DNA of 64,000 bases from Chroococcidiopsis thermalis PCC 7203 (GCF_000317125.1 NC_019695.1:5320336-5384335); one strand, 5' to 3'. Positions 40,860 to 50,394 are shown, numbered from the stretch's first letter. The notes: generated by a model from the sequence alone, not told the origin. Program-made: numbers and translations.

Positions 40860-42779
40860 TTAAACAACGGATAATTTTTGCTCTTTCTCTTGCATGTATT
40901 CGGTGACAATTTGCCGGAATTGTTCGCCTTCGATTGTCTCGTTATCGACTAACAAATCCACTAAGCGATCGACTAAATCGCGATTTTCGCGAATAATCGT
41001 CCGCGCTTTTGTAAATGCTTCAGTCGCGATCGCCCTAACTTGATTGTCGATTTTTCTTGCCATTTCTTCAGAATATTCCGATCGCTCCATCCACCCTCCC
41101 CCTAAAAATACTTCGTTATCGGGGCTTTCTAAAGCGACTGGACCCAAATTTGACATTCCGTATAATGTCACCATTTCTCGCGCTAGGTTAGCGACCATTT
41201 TCAAGTCTCCAGAAGCGCCTGTAGTCACTTCTGAATCCCCAAATACCTCGGCTTCAGCAGATAATCCTCCCAAAGCGATCGCAATCCGGTCTAAAATCCA
41301 AGCGCGACTGCGCAAGTAGCTACTGTCTACGTTTTCTTCATCGGGTACGCTTTGAGCAAAGCCACCAATTCCACCCGAACGGGGAATAATTGTCACCTTA
41401 TTTAAAGGATCGGAATTTTTCAGCAGCGTAATTAATAAGGCGTGTCCGATTTCATGATAAGCCAACAACCGCTTTTTCTTACTATCTAATAATGGTGTCA
41501 GCGACAACCCAATCGTAATTCGGTCGATCGCATCCATAATTTCTAATGGTGTAATCGCCTCTTTGCGCCGCCTTGCCGTCAGAATTGCCGCTTCGTTGAG
41601 TAGATTCGCTAAATCTGCACCAGAAAAACCTGGCGTACGTTGGGCGATCGCTTCTAAAGAGACGGAATCATCGACTTTCTTATTACGAGCGTGGACTTGT
41701 AAAATTCCCAGTCGTCCTTTATATGCTGGCAGATCCACCGTAACTTGGCGATCGAAGCGACCGGGACGTAATAATGCTGCATCGAGTACGTCAGGACGGT
41801 TCGTCGCAGCAATGATGATAATTCCCGTATTGCCTTCAAACCCATCCATTTCTGTCAGCAATTGGTTAAGAGTTTGCTCTCTCTCGTCATTTCCACCACC
41901 AATTCCCGCACCTCTTTGTCTGCCTACCGCGTCAATTTCATCGATAAATATTAAGCAGGGGGCATTTTCTTTCGCTTTTTTAAATAAATCTCGCACCCGC
42001 GACGCGCCCACACCGACAAACATTTCGACGAATTCGCTACCGGAGATGCTGAAAAATGGGACTGCTGCTTCCCCAGCGATCGCTTTTGCTAGTAATGTTT
42101 TCCCCGTTCCTGGAGGTCCAATTAACAAAACTCCTTTAGGAATTTTTGCCCCGACTGCGGTAAATTTCTCCGGCTGTTTGAGGAAGGTGACGACTTCTTG
42201 CAACTCTTCTTTGGCTTCGTCAATCCCTGCAACATCGTCAAATTTCACGCCCGTTTTAGCTTCCATCTGGAATCTAGCGCGAGACTTGCCAAAACTTAGG
42301 GCTTGGTTAGAAGAATTAGCTGAACGACGTAACAGTAGCAACATCAACGCCATCAGAGGCACGATCCAGAGTAAATTTGCTAGCAGACCCACTGCAGCCC
42401 TACTATCAGCAGAAGAATTGACTTCCAATGGGACTTGTCTATCTCTAGCTCTATTAATTAATTCTGGATTTTGTTGTAATAACAATACTTCTTTAGGTGG
42501 TTCGTCTGCCTTTTGTCCCTTGAGCTGAACTTTAGCAATATTCTGCGCTGGGTCAAGCTCTATTCTGGTAACATCTCCGCGATCGATGCTGCGTAACAAT
42601 TCGCCGTAATTCAGCGTATTGGAATTTTCTCTTTGCGCCAGTACCGGAGTACCTACAAGCATTGACTGCAATATCATTCCGCTTGCTGCCAAATGCCATA
42701 GACTTCGCTTCGCCATATTCATAGCTTTACTACCTGCTGGCGATCGCCGATCTAATGACTGTTTGCGCGAACCTCTCAT
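40860..42779 (-). CDS. ftsH: ATP-dependent zinc metalloprotease FtsH
   Basis: Membrane AAA+ protease for quality control of thylakoid or plasma-membrane proteins and some regulators. Counted from an ATG at 42812: an N-terminal hydrophobic segment at 38-60, a second at 142-161, Walker A GPPGTGKT at 232-239, Walker B LIFIDEID at 287-294, the second region of homology GRFDRQ, and the zinc site HEIGH at 453-457 with the third ligand Asp/Glu downstream. The order TM, AAA, M41 is as expected. I chose ATG 42779 because AGAGGG sits nine bases upstream; ATGs at 42812 and 42722 are alternatives. The first span is unusually signal-peptide-like (PVLAQ). Four paralogues are usual in cyanobacteria; which one this is cannot be said. 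Confidence 0.93.
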   Translation of the reverse strand: MRGSRKQSLDRRSPAGSKAMNMAKRSLWHLAASGMILQSMLVGTPVLAQRENSNTLNYGELLRSIDRGDVTRIELDPAQNIAKVQLKGQKADEPPKEVLLLQQNPELINRARDRQVPLEVNSSADSRAAVGLLANLLWIVPLMALMLLLLRRSANSSNQALSFGKSRARFQMEAKTGVKFDDVAGIDEAKEELQEVVTFLKQPEKFTAVGAKIPKGVLLIGPPGTGKTLLAKAIAGEAAVPFFSISGSEFVEMFVGVGASRVRDLFKKAKENAPCLIFIDEIDAVGRQRGAGIGGGNDEREQTLNQLLTEMDGFEGNTGIIIIAATNRPDVLDAALLRPGRFDRQVTVDLPAYKGRLGILQVHARNKKVDDSVSLEAIAQRTPGFSGADLANLLNEAAILTARRRKEAITPLEIMDAIDRITIGLSLTPLLDSKKKRLLAYHEIGHALLITLLKNSDPLNKVTIIPRSGGIGGFAQSVPDEENVDSSYLRSRAWILDRIAIALGGLSAEAEVFGDSEVTTGASGDLKMVANLAREMVTLYGMSNLGPVALESPDNEVFLGGGWMERSEYSEEMARKIDNQVRAIATEAFTKARTIIRENRDLVDRLVDLLVDNETIEGEQFRQIVTEYMQEKEQKLSVV

Positions 42780-42955
42780 ATTAAAATGCCCTCTGTCGCT
42801 GCCTTGACCCATAAACTGTTTTGCAAAGGACGGTAGGTACGATCCACCGTTCTATTTCATACTTAACAGATTGAAGAGATTTTGCCTTAGCTCCAGCTAT
42901 AAACTCAATTCTTCCAATCTCTAGTGTAACTTCCTGAATTGGTTGTCAGTTATCA

Positions 42956-42985
42956 GTGTGGAGACGTTACATGTAACGTCTGTAC
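42956..42985. repeat. Palindromic repeat GTAGAGACGTTACA family, copy 3
   Basis: Variant beginning GTGTGGAGACGTTACA with partner TGTAACGTCTGTAC. It is followed by a truncated second right arm (TAACGTCTGTAC). Flanks CAGTTATCA and ACAAAGTTGTCAG are shared with the copy at 8995-9022. GATGACC-type heptamers follow to about 43060. Confidence 0.75.
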
Positions 42986-43117
42986 AAATAACGTCTGTAC
43001 AAAGTTGTCAGCGATCGGTAACCTCTTGCCAATGACTGATGACCAATGACCGATGACTTACTACTATTTCCTCAAATTTGACATCCCCTGGTAAAAGCCG
43101 CTATATTTAATTTAAGC

Positions 43118-43140
43118 ATACTCGTAATGATTATGAGTAT
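43118..43140. promoter_or_regulatory. 23-base near-perfect palindrome upstream of FMN reductase gene (metalloregulator-like)
   Basis: Outer arms ATACTC and GAGTAT, inner TAAT and ATTA around a central G, with one mismatched pair. The TAATGATTA core is like Fur/Zur-type operators of AT-rich inverted repeats. It lies 104 bases before the FMN reductase start and over 330 bases from ftsH. It belongs to none of the dispersed palindrome families seen here. Confidence 0.5.
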
Positions 43141-43243
43141 CAATAATTGAGAAAATTGACAAAGCCATCAAACTAGTAATACAGCGAATTTCCTAGTTTT
43201 GATTTCGCAATAGTCAAAAAATATCGTCAACAAGGATTGAGAT

Positions 43244-43789
43244 ATGGTTAAGATTGTGGGTATCGGTGGCAGCTTGCGGAAAGATTCCTACAGCCAACTC
43301 GCATTAGAAATTGCAGCAAGGCGAGTCGAAGCACTAGGAGCAGAGGTAGAGATTTTAGATTTAAGGCAGATGCAGTTACCCTTTTGTCATGGGGGCGACG
43401 AGTATCCAGGCTACCCAGATGTAGAGAGGTTGCAGAATACCGTCCAGCAGGCTGATGGCTTAATTTTGGCTACACCAGAGTACCACGGTAGCATTAGCGG
43501 CGTACTAAAAAATGCTTTAGATTTGATGAGTTTCGACCAGCTAGATAGTAAAGTTGCAGGACTAATCAGCGTGTTAGGCGGTCAACCAAATAGCAATGCT
43601 CTCAACGATCTGCGGTTAATTATGAGATGGGTTCACGCTTGGGTGATACCGGAACAAATTGCGATCGGACAAGCGTGGAAAGCTTTTGGAGCTGATGGCA
43701 AGCTATTGGATGAAAAATTGTCGCAACGCTTCGACCAATTCGCCCAAAGTTTAGTTGAGAATACGCGCAAATTGCGTGGTGTTTCCTAA
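43244..43789 (+). CDS. NADPH-dependent FMN reductase family protein
   Basis: Flavodoxin-like flavoprotein, 181 residues. The FMN-binding P-loop is GIGGSLRKDSYSQLAL (residues 5-20). TPEYHGSISGVLKNALD near 78-94 is the typical second flavin motif. Such enzymes supply reduced flavin or reduce quinones, azo dyes, chromate or ferric complexes. The start has AAGGA eight bases upstream. A palindrome upstream (43118-43140) may be a metalloregulator site. The facing gene encodes a His-rich ferrochelatase-like protein, so an iron- or metal-related role is possible but unproven. Confidence 0.88.
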   Translation: MVKIVGIGGSLRKDSYSQLALEIAARRVEALGAEVEILDLRQMQLPFCHGGDEYPGYPDVERLQNTVQQADGLILATPEYHGSISGVLKNALDLMSFDQLDSKVAGLISVLGGQPNSNALNDLRLIMRWVHAWVIPEQIAIGQAWKAFGADGKLLDEKLSQRFDQFAQSLVENTRKLRGVS

Positions 43790-43791
43790 AA

Positions 43792-43818
43792 GTAGGGGCG
43801 CACAGCCATGCGCCCTTA
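43792..43818. terminator. Hairpin between convergent genes (GTAGGGGCGCAC family, copy 2)
   Basis: GTAGGGGCGCA pairs imperfectly with TGCGCCCTTAAC. It begins three bases after the FMN reductase stop and ends six bases before the end of the facing gene, so it is well placed as a bidirectional terminator. Confidence 0.6.
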
Positions 43819-43823
43819 ACACA

Positions 43824-45065
43824 TTAATGATGGTGATGATGTCCGTCGTGGTGATGATGTCCGTCGTGATGGTCGTGGTGATGGTGGTGAGCGGACACAA
43901 CCGCTAACTGAGGATTAACTGAGAGTGCCTGCTCTGATAACAGTGCTGCGATTTGAGGATTCGCCCATTCTGCTGCCATTTGTAGAAAACGAGAATGAGC
44001 ATTAACACAAGGCATTTGCACGTAGCTAATTGTGGAATGCTTGCGACGCAAGTTGTGAATGATGTGGTCCACGTCTAGTAGAGTTTCATGATTTTCTGTG
44101 GCAAAACCAATTGGCATGAAGACGATCGCCGTTGCGCCCAAATCGATCAGATTTTTTGCTGCTTGAAATGCATTTGGCTGCGTCCATTCAATGAGAGGAG
44201 TATCGTGGTTGAGCCAGCCTACAGAGATCAGTGGATAGCGGTGGATGAGTTGTTCTCTAACTAGTTCGTATAGAGCTTCACTTTCTGCAATCCCCGACGT
44301 GAAACCCTTGGCTTTGTGGGGACAACCATGATTCATTAACACGATGCCGATCTGGGAAGGTAAGTAAGCAGACGCAAGCTCGGCGGCGATTTTTTCTTCT
44401 ACCAACTGCGCCATCAAATTGATGTAGGCAGGTTCGTTGTAGAAAGAAGGAATATAGCGTTGTCCCTTCAGCCAGTGTTCTTCACCATCAGCTAACTTTG
44501 CTAAGGCATTATTGACTTGTTCGACAGCAATACCGCTAGTAAAAATAGAATCGACAACCAGTAGAGGATAAATCAGTAGTTTGTCAAATCCTTGTGCCTT
44601 GATTTCTGTGAGAACTTGCTCTGGAAGGTAGGGAGCGCAAAAGTTAAAGGCTTTAAAAACTTGAACGCGATCGCCCCATTTAGCTTGTAGCTCTTGCTCG
44701 ATCCCCGCCCGTTGCTGCTCGAAAATAGCATTATGGGGCGAAACAAAGTGATTGTGTTGATGCTGCCACTCGTGCAAGTCAAACATTGCCAATAGCTTTG
44801 CTAAAGGCGGGTAGATCCACGTTGGCACGGGGGCAAACTTAGCTGTAAGTAGATTTAAAGCTTGTTCGTTATAGTTGGCGAAATCTGCATAGCTTTCAAC
44901 TTCACCATAACCCATTAGTAAAACGGCAACTCTGTCTTGGTTAGAATTTGGAGCTGGCGCTTGAGGTTGTTGTTTCTCTGGAGTTGCTACCAATTTCCTT
45001 GCCTCGCCTGAATAAATGTTCTGCCAGTCTTTGATGCTTGTAGCAGGGAGAGTACAAATTCTCAT
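43824..45065 (-). CDS. Ferrochelatase-family protein with His-rich C-terminal tail
   Basis: A 413-residue protein of the ferrochelatase/sirohydrochlorin chelatase superfamily. The opening strand RVAVLLMGYGEVES corresponds to the family's VGVLLLNLGGP. The metal-binding His is in VLMNHGCPHKAKG (family: SAHGVP) and the partner Glu in PIGFATENHETLLDVD (family: VSEHIETLEEID), so both catalytic positions are retained. It lacks the chlorophyll a/b-binding (CAB) tail of the usual cyanobacterial ferrochelatase. Instead it ends in about 20 residues of nearly pure His with Asp and Gly (from about 393), a metal-storage or delivery-like tail. This suggests a paralogue handling another metal (Ni, Co, Zn) or a metal sink. 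Whether it makes haem is not clear. Confidence 0.8.
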   Translation of the reverse strand: MRICTLPATSIKDWQNIYSGEARKLVATPEKQQPQAPAPNSNQDRVAVLLMGYGEVESYADFANYNEQALNLLTAKFAPVPTWIYPPLAKLLAMFDLHEWQHQHNHFVSPHNAIFEQQRAGIEQELQAKWGDRVQVFKAFNFCAPYLPEQVLTEIKAQGFDKLLIYPLLVVDSIFTSGIAVEQVNNALAKLADGEEHWLKGQRYIPSFYNEPAYINLMAQLVEEKIAAELASAYLPSQIGIVLMNHGCPHKAKGFTSGIAESEALYELVREQLIHRYPLISVGWLNHDTPLIEWTQPNAFQAAKNLIDLGATAIVFMPIGFATENHETLLDVDHIIHNLRRKHSTISYVQMPCVNAHSRFLQMAAEWANPQIAALLSEQALSVNPQLAVVSAHHHHHDHHDGHHHHDGHHHHH

Positions 45066-45164
45066 ACCCCGCGATCGCTGGTACTACTCTTACTCACACT
45101 AGGTTAGCATCCCCTATGGGGGGATTGGTCTATCTATAGGAGAAATACATATGTTTTAAGAATC

Positions 45165-45196
45165 GAGTAGAGACATTGCGTGCAACGTCTCTGCTC
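45165..45196. repeat. Palindromic repeat GTAGAGACGTTACA family, copy 4 (terminator-like)
   Basis: Diverged copy with arms GAGTAGAGACATTGC and GCAACGTCTCTGCTC. It sits five bases after the end of the diguanylate cyclase gene, a position that would suit a transcription end. Confidence 0.7.
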
Positions 45197-45200
45197 GGGA

Positions 45201-48200
45201 TTAGGCAACGATCGCCCGATCGCGTCCTTCCTGTTTAGCGCGATAGAGAGCGGTATCGGCAGCTTTGAGAATGGCTTCTCCCTCTAATCCGTGTTTGGGA
45301 AAGCTAGCGACTCCTAAAGATAGAGTTATTGCTCCTACAGGTTGACCGGAAGATTCGACATGCAGTTGTTTGACAGCGGCGCGAATTTGTTCGGCACGTA
45401 ATTGCGTTACTCCAAGGGAGGCTTCGGGAAGAATGAGCAGAAATTCCTCTCCACCGTAACGACAAGCAATATCCGAACCTCGGACGTAACTTTGCAAGCA
45501 GCGTCCTAATTCCCGTAACACGGCATCGCCAGCATCGTGTCCGAGAGTGTCGTTGATCCGCTTGAAGTAATCGACATCGAGCATGATGATGGAAAGTGGC
45601 TGTTGCTTGCGATCGCAACGTAGCATTTCCCGCTCTAAAGCTTCTTCCATATAACGTCGATTGAATAAACCAGTCAGCGAGTCGCGAATGCTCTGGTTTT
45701 TCAAAGTCTCGCGGAGTTTTAAATTAGCTAAAGTCGGAGCGATATGTTCTGCGACTCCAATCGCCAATTGCCTTTTGGCAGGGGAAAGGACTCCCTTTTC
45801 TAGAGAACCAAGGTACAATATGCCGAAGGTTTCTCGATGCGCCATCAAAGGCACGCACAAGGACTCAGCTGGTAAGCTGTGGTGTACGTGTTTGCAGAGC
45901 AAACCATCGTCGGCATCATCAACCCAATGAGGTTTACCCAAGCGGAGCGCCCAACAATCATCGGGATTAAAAGCTTGCTGATTTGCTAAGAGGGGGACTC
46001 CCCAGGTAGCAACTGGTTCTAGTAAACTTTTCGTGTTGCGGTTGAGAAAAATTCCCCCCGATGCTTGCGGGAATAGAGATTGCACGAGTTGAGCTAGGGT
46101 GGTGCAAGCTTCTTCCAGCGTCAGACAAGCTTGGAGTACATCAACGGTATAGCTGAGGTAGGTAATTTCGTGGTTGCGCTGTTTGAGTTCGTTGACCCAA
46201 TTACTCAGTTGCTCGTTAGCTTGCACTCTTTCTGCTTCCGCTTGCTTGCGTTCTGTTACATCAGTACCAGAGGCAATAATGTAACTAATTTTACCGCTGG
46301 CATCGTACATCGGTGTGAAAGCAAAGTCAATCGTGATGAAGCGATCGTCGCCTACTTTTGCTTCGCCTTCATAACGCACTTTTTCACCCTGACTGACGCG
46401 ATCGATCGCCGATCGCAACTCAGCTTGTACGGTAGGAGAGTAAGACCACCAGTAAGTGTGAATCAGGGATTTACCCAAAACATCTTTGGGCTGAAGATCG
46501 GCTGCATCTAATAAAGCTTGATTGGCTTCGATCAGCGTGCCATCAGCCGAGAGAACGGCAACGAAAGCGAATAAGCTATTGATAATATTACGTAAGTGCT
46601 GTTCGCTGTGACGCAGGCTTTCTTCAGCAGTGGAATGAGTCGTAACGTCCATCCCACAGGCGATCGCGTACTCTACTAACCCTTGGCGATCGCGCAGGAT
46701 CGTATTCGTCCAAGCAATGCGGCGAGTGTGACCATCGCGGTTGAGACAGTAACCTTCATATTGACTTGCCGATTGACTGGTAAGTAAATTTTCCCAGTGA
46801 GTTTTGGGCGATTCAGCTTCACCAGGGAGCGAAAATAATTCCCAAAAAAACTTTCCTTTAACTTCTGTTGCCGTGCGAGCGGTCATTTCTTCGCAGGTGC
46901 GGTTACAGCGAAGAATTTTCCCTTGCGGGTCGAGAACCAAAATTAAAGCGCCAGAGGTATTGAGGATTGCTTCCGAAAAATCTCGTTCCTGGGCGATCGC
47001 TTCGGTCATCTGCTGGCGCTCTCTGATTTCGCGATCTGTAAAACCGTAGACTCCAGTTAAGAGCAACATATTCAGGCAAATAGCAGCAGCAAAGGCAAAC
47101 ATGGATTGACGAGTGCGCGTAAATTCTGCTTGCGACTGCTTCTGTAACAGAGTGTACTCCGTGCTTTCCATGTCTTGGACGATCGCTTCAATTTTATCTG
47201 CGATCTGCTTCGATTTCTCTAACAGGGTAGTTTGGGAAGCAGCTGTGGCTCCTTTGGTTTTTCTTAAAAAAGTTGCTTGTTCGATTTCCGTAATTTTTTG
47301 CTCGATTAAAGGTTGCAGAGTTGACAAACGGCGCTGTTGGTGAGGATTGTTGCCAGTTTCCTGCTGAAGATGGATGACTTTGGTTTGAATATCTCTTGCC
47401 GCGTCGTAGTACGGTTCTAAATAGCTAGGTTGTCCAGTAGCGATATAGCGATGTTTGGCGATCGTTGCCTTCTGCATGGAGGCATGGATCTCTTTCAAGT
47501 CTTCGAGGACGCGATAGTGCTGGATTTGCTTGTCGTGATTGCGCCCTAGACTCGTCAGAGTGTGATGAGAAACTGCTCCTACTCCAACTAACGTTGCTGA
47601 AGCTAAACCCAAGCCAAGCGCCATGCGGGTAAAAAAGCGCTTGTTACTTGAATGTTGGCGATTGACTGTCGGTGTCGATGCAAGGCGATCGCTTCTCTGT
47701 GCCAACAACTTCACAACTTGACGACCTAAAGACTGCAATGCTTCTATCTGCTGCACATCAAGTTCTCGCGCCGTGCGGTCGATCGCGCACAAACTCCCAA
47801 TTGCGTATCCTTCCGCAACAATCAGGGGAACGCTAGCATGAAAGCGAATGTAGGGCTGAGAACAAACTAAGGGATGAGTAGCAAACTGAGAGTCTGTTGA
47901 AGCATCGCTGACAACGAAAACTTCTTTTTGTTGTAGCGCTCGTCCGCACAACGCCAGATCGCGCGAGAGGGACTCGATCTGCCAACCAAAACACGCCTTA
48001 AACCACTGGCGATCGAGATCGATAAAACTAATGCTAGCAATGGGAACACCACAAATTAACGCTGCCAATTGCACAATTTCATCAAATTCTGGTTCTGGCG
48101 GTGTATCGAGAATTTGACACCGATAGAGAGCTGCTAGTCTGGCGGCTTCATCTTCTAGCAGCGTTGAATTTCCAATAAAAGATTTTGTTTTTGATAACTT

Positions 48201-48242
48201 TTCTGCTGAGGCATTCAGCCGTTGGTGGGCGGCGGTAATCAT
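45201..48242 (-). CDS. Multi-sensor diguanylate cyclase (GAF-TM-CHASE3-like-TM-PAS-PAS-GAF-GGEEF)
   Basis: Large membrane-bound signalling protein, 1013 residues. The first GAF domain is at about 35-190 (DRQWFKACFGW). Two membrane spans near 207-228 and 382-402 flank a helical CHASE3-like periplasmic part. Two PAS domains follow (ILNTSGALILVLDPQGKIL and IINSLFAFVAVLSADGTLI), then a second GAF and a cyclase domain. The active-site loop is GGEEF at 930-934, a catalytically competent variant of GGDEF. The inhibitory I-site RGSD is at 921-924, five residues before it, so product inhibition by c-di-GMP is predicted. No EAL domain is present. The signals sensed are unknown. It is a single gene and divergent from the alpha/beta-hydrolase-like gene. 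Confidence 0.88.
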   Translation of the reverse strand: MITAAHQRLNASAEKLSKTKSFIGNSTLLEDEAARLAALYRCQILDTPPEPEFDEIVQLAALICGVPIASISFIDLDRQWFKACFGWQIESLSRDLALCGRALQQKEVFVVSDASTDSQFATHPLVCSQPYIRFHASVPLIVAEGYAIGSLCAIDRTARELDVQQIEALQSLGRQVVKLLAQRSDRLASTPTVNRQHSSNKRFFTRMALGLGLASATLVGVGAVSHHTLTSLGRNHDKQIQHYRVLEDLKEIHASMQKATIAKHRYIATGQPSYLEPYYDAARDIQTKVIHLQQETGNNPHQQRRLSTLQPLIEQKITEIEQATFLRKTKGATAASQTTLLEKSKQIADKIEAIVQDMESTEYTLLQKQSQAEFTRTRQSMFAFAAAICLNMLLLTGVYGFTDREIRERQQMTEAIAQERDFSEAILNTSGALILVLDPQGKILRCNRTCEEMTARTATEVKGKFFWELFSLPGEAESPKTHWENLLTSQSASQYEGYCLNRDGHTRRIAWTNTILRDRQGLVEYAIACGMDVTTHSTAEESLRHSEQHLRNIINSLFAFVAVLSADGTLIEANQALLDAADLQPKDVLGKSLIHTYWWSYSPTVQAELRSAIDRVSQGEKVRYEGEAKVGDDRFITIDFAFTPMYDASGKISYIIASGTDVTERKQAEAERVQANEQLSNWVNELKQRNHEITYLSYTVDVLQACLTLEEACTTLAQLVQSLFPQASGGIFLNRNTKSLLEPVATWGVPLLANQQAFNPDDCWALRLGKPHWVDDADDGLLCKHVHHSLPAESLCVPLMAHRETFGILYLGSLEKGVLSPAKRQLAIGVAEHIAPTLANLKLRETLKNQSIRDSLTGLFNRRYMEEALEREMLRCDRKQQPLSIIMLDVDYFKRINDTLGHDAGDAVLRELGRCLQSYVRGSDIACRYGGEEFLLILPEASLGVTQLRAEQIRAAVKQLHVESSGQPVGAITLSLGVASFPKHGLEGEAILKAADTALYRAKQEGRDRAIVA

Positions 48243-48359
48243 CTAAACTCTAGATACTTAAAAACAAGGTTTGTATTCTTCAAAGTTTCGTTTCGAGAAG
48301 CCAGGAGTAACTACAGTAAGAACACTGAAAGACTTCTTAAAACTTTCTAAATTCAAGTC

Positions 48360-48953
48360 ATGAAAGTCGTTATTTGTGCGGGAATCCACGATTTGCATCT
48401 GACTCAAGCGTTAATCACAGCCTTCGAGTCAAGTTTTACCTCTCTATCGCAGCTAAAAGAAACGGGAAATTTACTGGTTTATTCTCCGCCATATCCGTAT
48501 TTATCCCTATCTGCTGTAGGCATTTTACAGTTTCTTCACGATCGCCTCGGCAGTTCAAAAACAGCGCCGCCGTTGATTTTCCTCGGTTTTAGCGCCGGAG
48601 TCGTAGGCGCACTTGGTGCAGCCTGGGGATGGCAGCTCATGGGAGGCAAAGTACGCGCTGCGATCGCGGTAGACGGATGGGGAGTGCCTTTATTTACTAA
48701 CTTTCCCTGCTATCGCCTCAGCCACGATTACTTTACCCACTGGAGTTCTGCCCTCTTAGGTGAGAGCAACGATAGCTTTTATGCCGATCCGCCAGTAGAG
48801 CATTTGGTACTATGGCGATCGCTGCCAACAATTACAGGTTGGTGGGTACACTCAGATGAGAGTCACGCACAACACCGCACTTACCTGACGGCAGCTGAAT
48901 TTTTGTCTATGCTTTTAAAACGACATGAGAACGAGGGAGTGGCTAGTGGCTAG
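48360..48953 (+). CDS. Alpha/beta-hydrolase-like hypothetical protein
   Basis: A 197-residue protein I cannot assign to a named family. It contains LIFLGFSAGVVGALGAAWGW near residue 72, where GFSAG has the G-x-S-x-G nucleophile-elbow form, and later an AVDGWGVPLF segment and a His near HSDESHAQHR. This fits a small alpha/beta hydrolase, with catalytic Ser in GFSAG and a possible His near 175. The C-terminal residues VASG and the stop come from a GTGGCTA heptamer array. It stands between divergent and repeat regions with no clear operon partner. Confidence 0.62.
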   Translation: MKVVICAGIHDLHLTQALITAFESSFTSLSQLKETGNLLVYSPPYPYLSLSAVGILQFLHDRLGSSKTAPPLIFLGFSAGVVGALGAAWGWQLMGGKVRAAIAVDGWGVPLFTNFPCYRLSHDYFTHWSSALLGESNDSFYADPPVEHLVLWRSLPTITGWWVHSDESHAQHRTYLTAAEFLSMLLKRHENEGVASG

Positions 48954-48963
48954 TGGCTGGTGG
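48936..48963. repeat. GTGGCTA heptamer array at a gene end
   Basis: GTGGCTA, GTGGCTA, GTGGCTG units. The second supplies the stop codon (TAG at 48951-48953) of the preceding gene. Confidence 0.8.
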
Positions 48964-49005
48964 AACCAGAATCGATCCCTTGTCTCCCTATTACCCGACT
49001 CCCGT

Positions 49006-49068
49006 ACGGGCTGGTTTTCCAAACGAACTCTGATACTAACTACAGACTTTGGGTAAACCCGCCCCCTA
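49006..49068. repeat. Dispersed GC-rich element between genes (related to 6667-6688)
   Basis: ACTCCCGTACGGGCTGG at the left and GGGTAAACCCGCCCCC at the right flank an AT-rich middle. The end sequences match the hairpin unit between the ABC genes at 6660-6690, suggesting one element with a variable centre. Confidence 0.55.
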
Positions 49069-49113
49069 CAATTCCCTGCTCCCTGCTCGATCGCTCCCTG
49101 CTCCCTAATCTAA

Positions 49114-50370
49114 ATGTTTCCCACCGAACCGCCTGCTAACACAAATGGGTTTCGCGCCCTGTTGCACAACCGAAATTTTATGCTGCTGTGGATCGGGCAA
49201 CTACTGTCCCAGCTAGCAGATAAAGTTTTTCTCGTCCTGACGATCGCCCTGTTGGAAAACTATCCCCTTGCCGCAGGTATAGAGGATACCAGGCGTTCTG
49301 ACCTATTTATGGCGTTTACCCTACCAGCGATTCTGTTTGGTTCTGCTGGGGGTATCTTGGTCGATCGCGTGCCAAAAAAGCCGATCATGGTTGGTTCTGA
49401 TGTGGTACGAGGGCTATTGACGCTGATGATCCCGCTTCTACCACGGCAATTTCTGATTTTGCTATTGCTGACTTTTGCGATTTCTACAGTGACGCAATTT
49501 TTTGCCCCCGCCGAACAAACAGCGATCCCCTTGCTAGTTAAGCGAGAACAACTCATGTCTGCTAATGCTCTTTTCAGCAGCACGATGATGGGCGCGTTAA
49601 TTGTTGGTTTTGCTGTGGGGGAACCGCTGTTAAGCTGGGCGAAATCTTCTTTGGGTAATTCAGGACAAGAATTAGTCGTGGGTGGATTATATCTACTATC
49701 GGCGGGGATCATGCAGCCGATAAGCTTTCAAGAACGCCAGTCCCCCAGAGAAGAACGACAGAAAAAAAATGCTTGGACTGAGTTTAAAGAGAGTTTGAGC
49801 TATTTGCGGCGAAATCGGCTCGTGTTGAATGCCATGTTGCAAATGACAACTTTGTATTGCGTATTTGCTGCTTTAACCGTGCTAGCAATTCGCCTAGCAG
49901 CAGAGTTTGGTTTGAAAGAAAAGCAATTCGGCTTTTTTCTGGCGGCGGCTGGGGTAGGTATGGTATTCGGTGCGGCAATTTTAGGTCATTGGGGCGATCG
50001 CTTGCATCACAAGCCTCTACCTTTGTACGGATTTTTGATGATGGCGTTTGTCTTGGGCATATTTACATTTACCCACAGTCTATTCCTTGCCTTGGGATTG
50101 TCTGTGTTGCTGGGTGTTGGGGCTGGTTTTATCGGCGTACCGATGCAAACCCTAATTCAACAGCAAACTCCACCGGAAATGCACGGGAAGGTATTCGGCT
50201 TTCAAAACCACGCGATCAATATTGCTTTATCCGCACCTTTGCTGATTACCGAAAGGCTAACCATTGCCTTTGGCTTACGCAGCGTTCTGATCGGGATGAG
50301 TGTCGCCGTCACCGCGATCGGGATCTGGGCGTGGCAAAATACTCGTAGAGTTTTGAAAGATGCGATTTAA
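49114..50370 (+). CDS. MFS transporter (enterobactin-exporter/macrolide-efflux type)
   Basis: Twelve-helix major facilitator, 418 residues, of the MFS_3-like group. NFMLLWIGQLLSQLADKVFLV at the start of the first helix, FGSAGGILVDRVPKKPIMVGSD (the A-motif-like loop between helices 2 and 3, with GxxxDRxxRR replaced by GILVDRVPKK), and the FFAPAEQTAIPLLV segment near residue 130 are characteristic. It is probably an exporter; the substrate is unknown. It is followed after 61 bases by the hicB antitoxin gene, which is not functionally linked. Confidence 0.87.
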   Translation: MFPTEPPANTNGFRALLHNRNFMLLWIGQLLSQLADKVFLVLTIALLENYPLAAGIEDTRRSDLFMAFTLPAILFGSAGGILVDRVPKKPIMVGSDVVRGLLTLMIPLLPRQFLILLLLTFAISTVTQFFAPAEQTAIPLLVKREQLMSANALFSSTMMGALIVGFAVGEPLLSWAKSSLGNSGQELVVGGLYLLSAGIMQPISFQERQSPREERQKKNAWTEFKESLSYLRRNRLVLNAMLQMTTLYCVFAALTVLAIRLAAEFGLKEKQFGFFLAAAGVGMVFGAAILGHWGDRLHHKPLPLYGFLMMAFVLGIFTFTHSLFLALGLSVLLGVGAGFIGVPMQTLIQQQTPPEMHGKVFGFQNHAINIALSAPLLITERLTIAFGLRSVLIGMSVAVTAIGIWAWQNTRRVLKDAI

Positions 50371-50394
50371 TTGGGGTGTAGAGAGCATAGATAG

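Noticed and set aside
41563-42528. 321-codon ORF antisense to ftsH
   Set aside because: Composition follows the complementary frame of a strongly conserved gene; no family pattern in the translation.
42813-43243. tRNA or small RNA gene in the ftsH-FMN reductase gap
   Set aside because: No cloverleaf or CCA-type acceptor pattern; the region is palindromes, heptamers and AT-rich promoter sequence.
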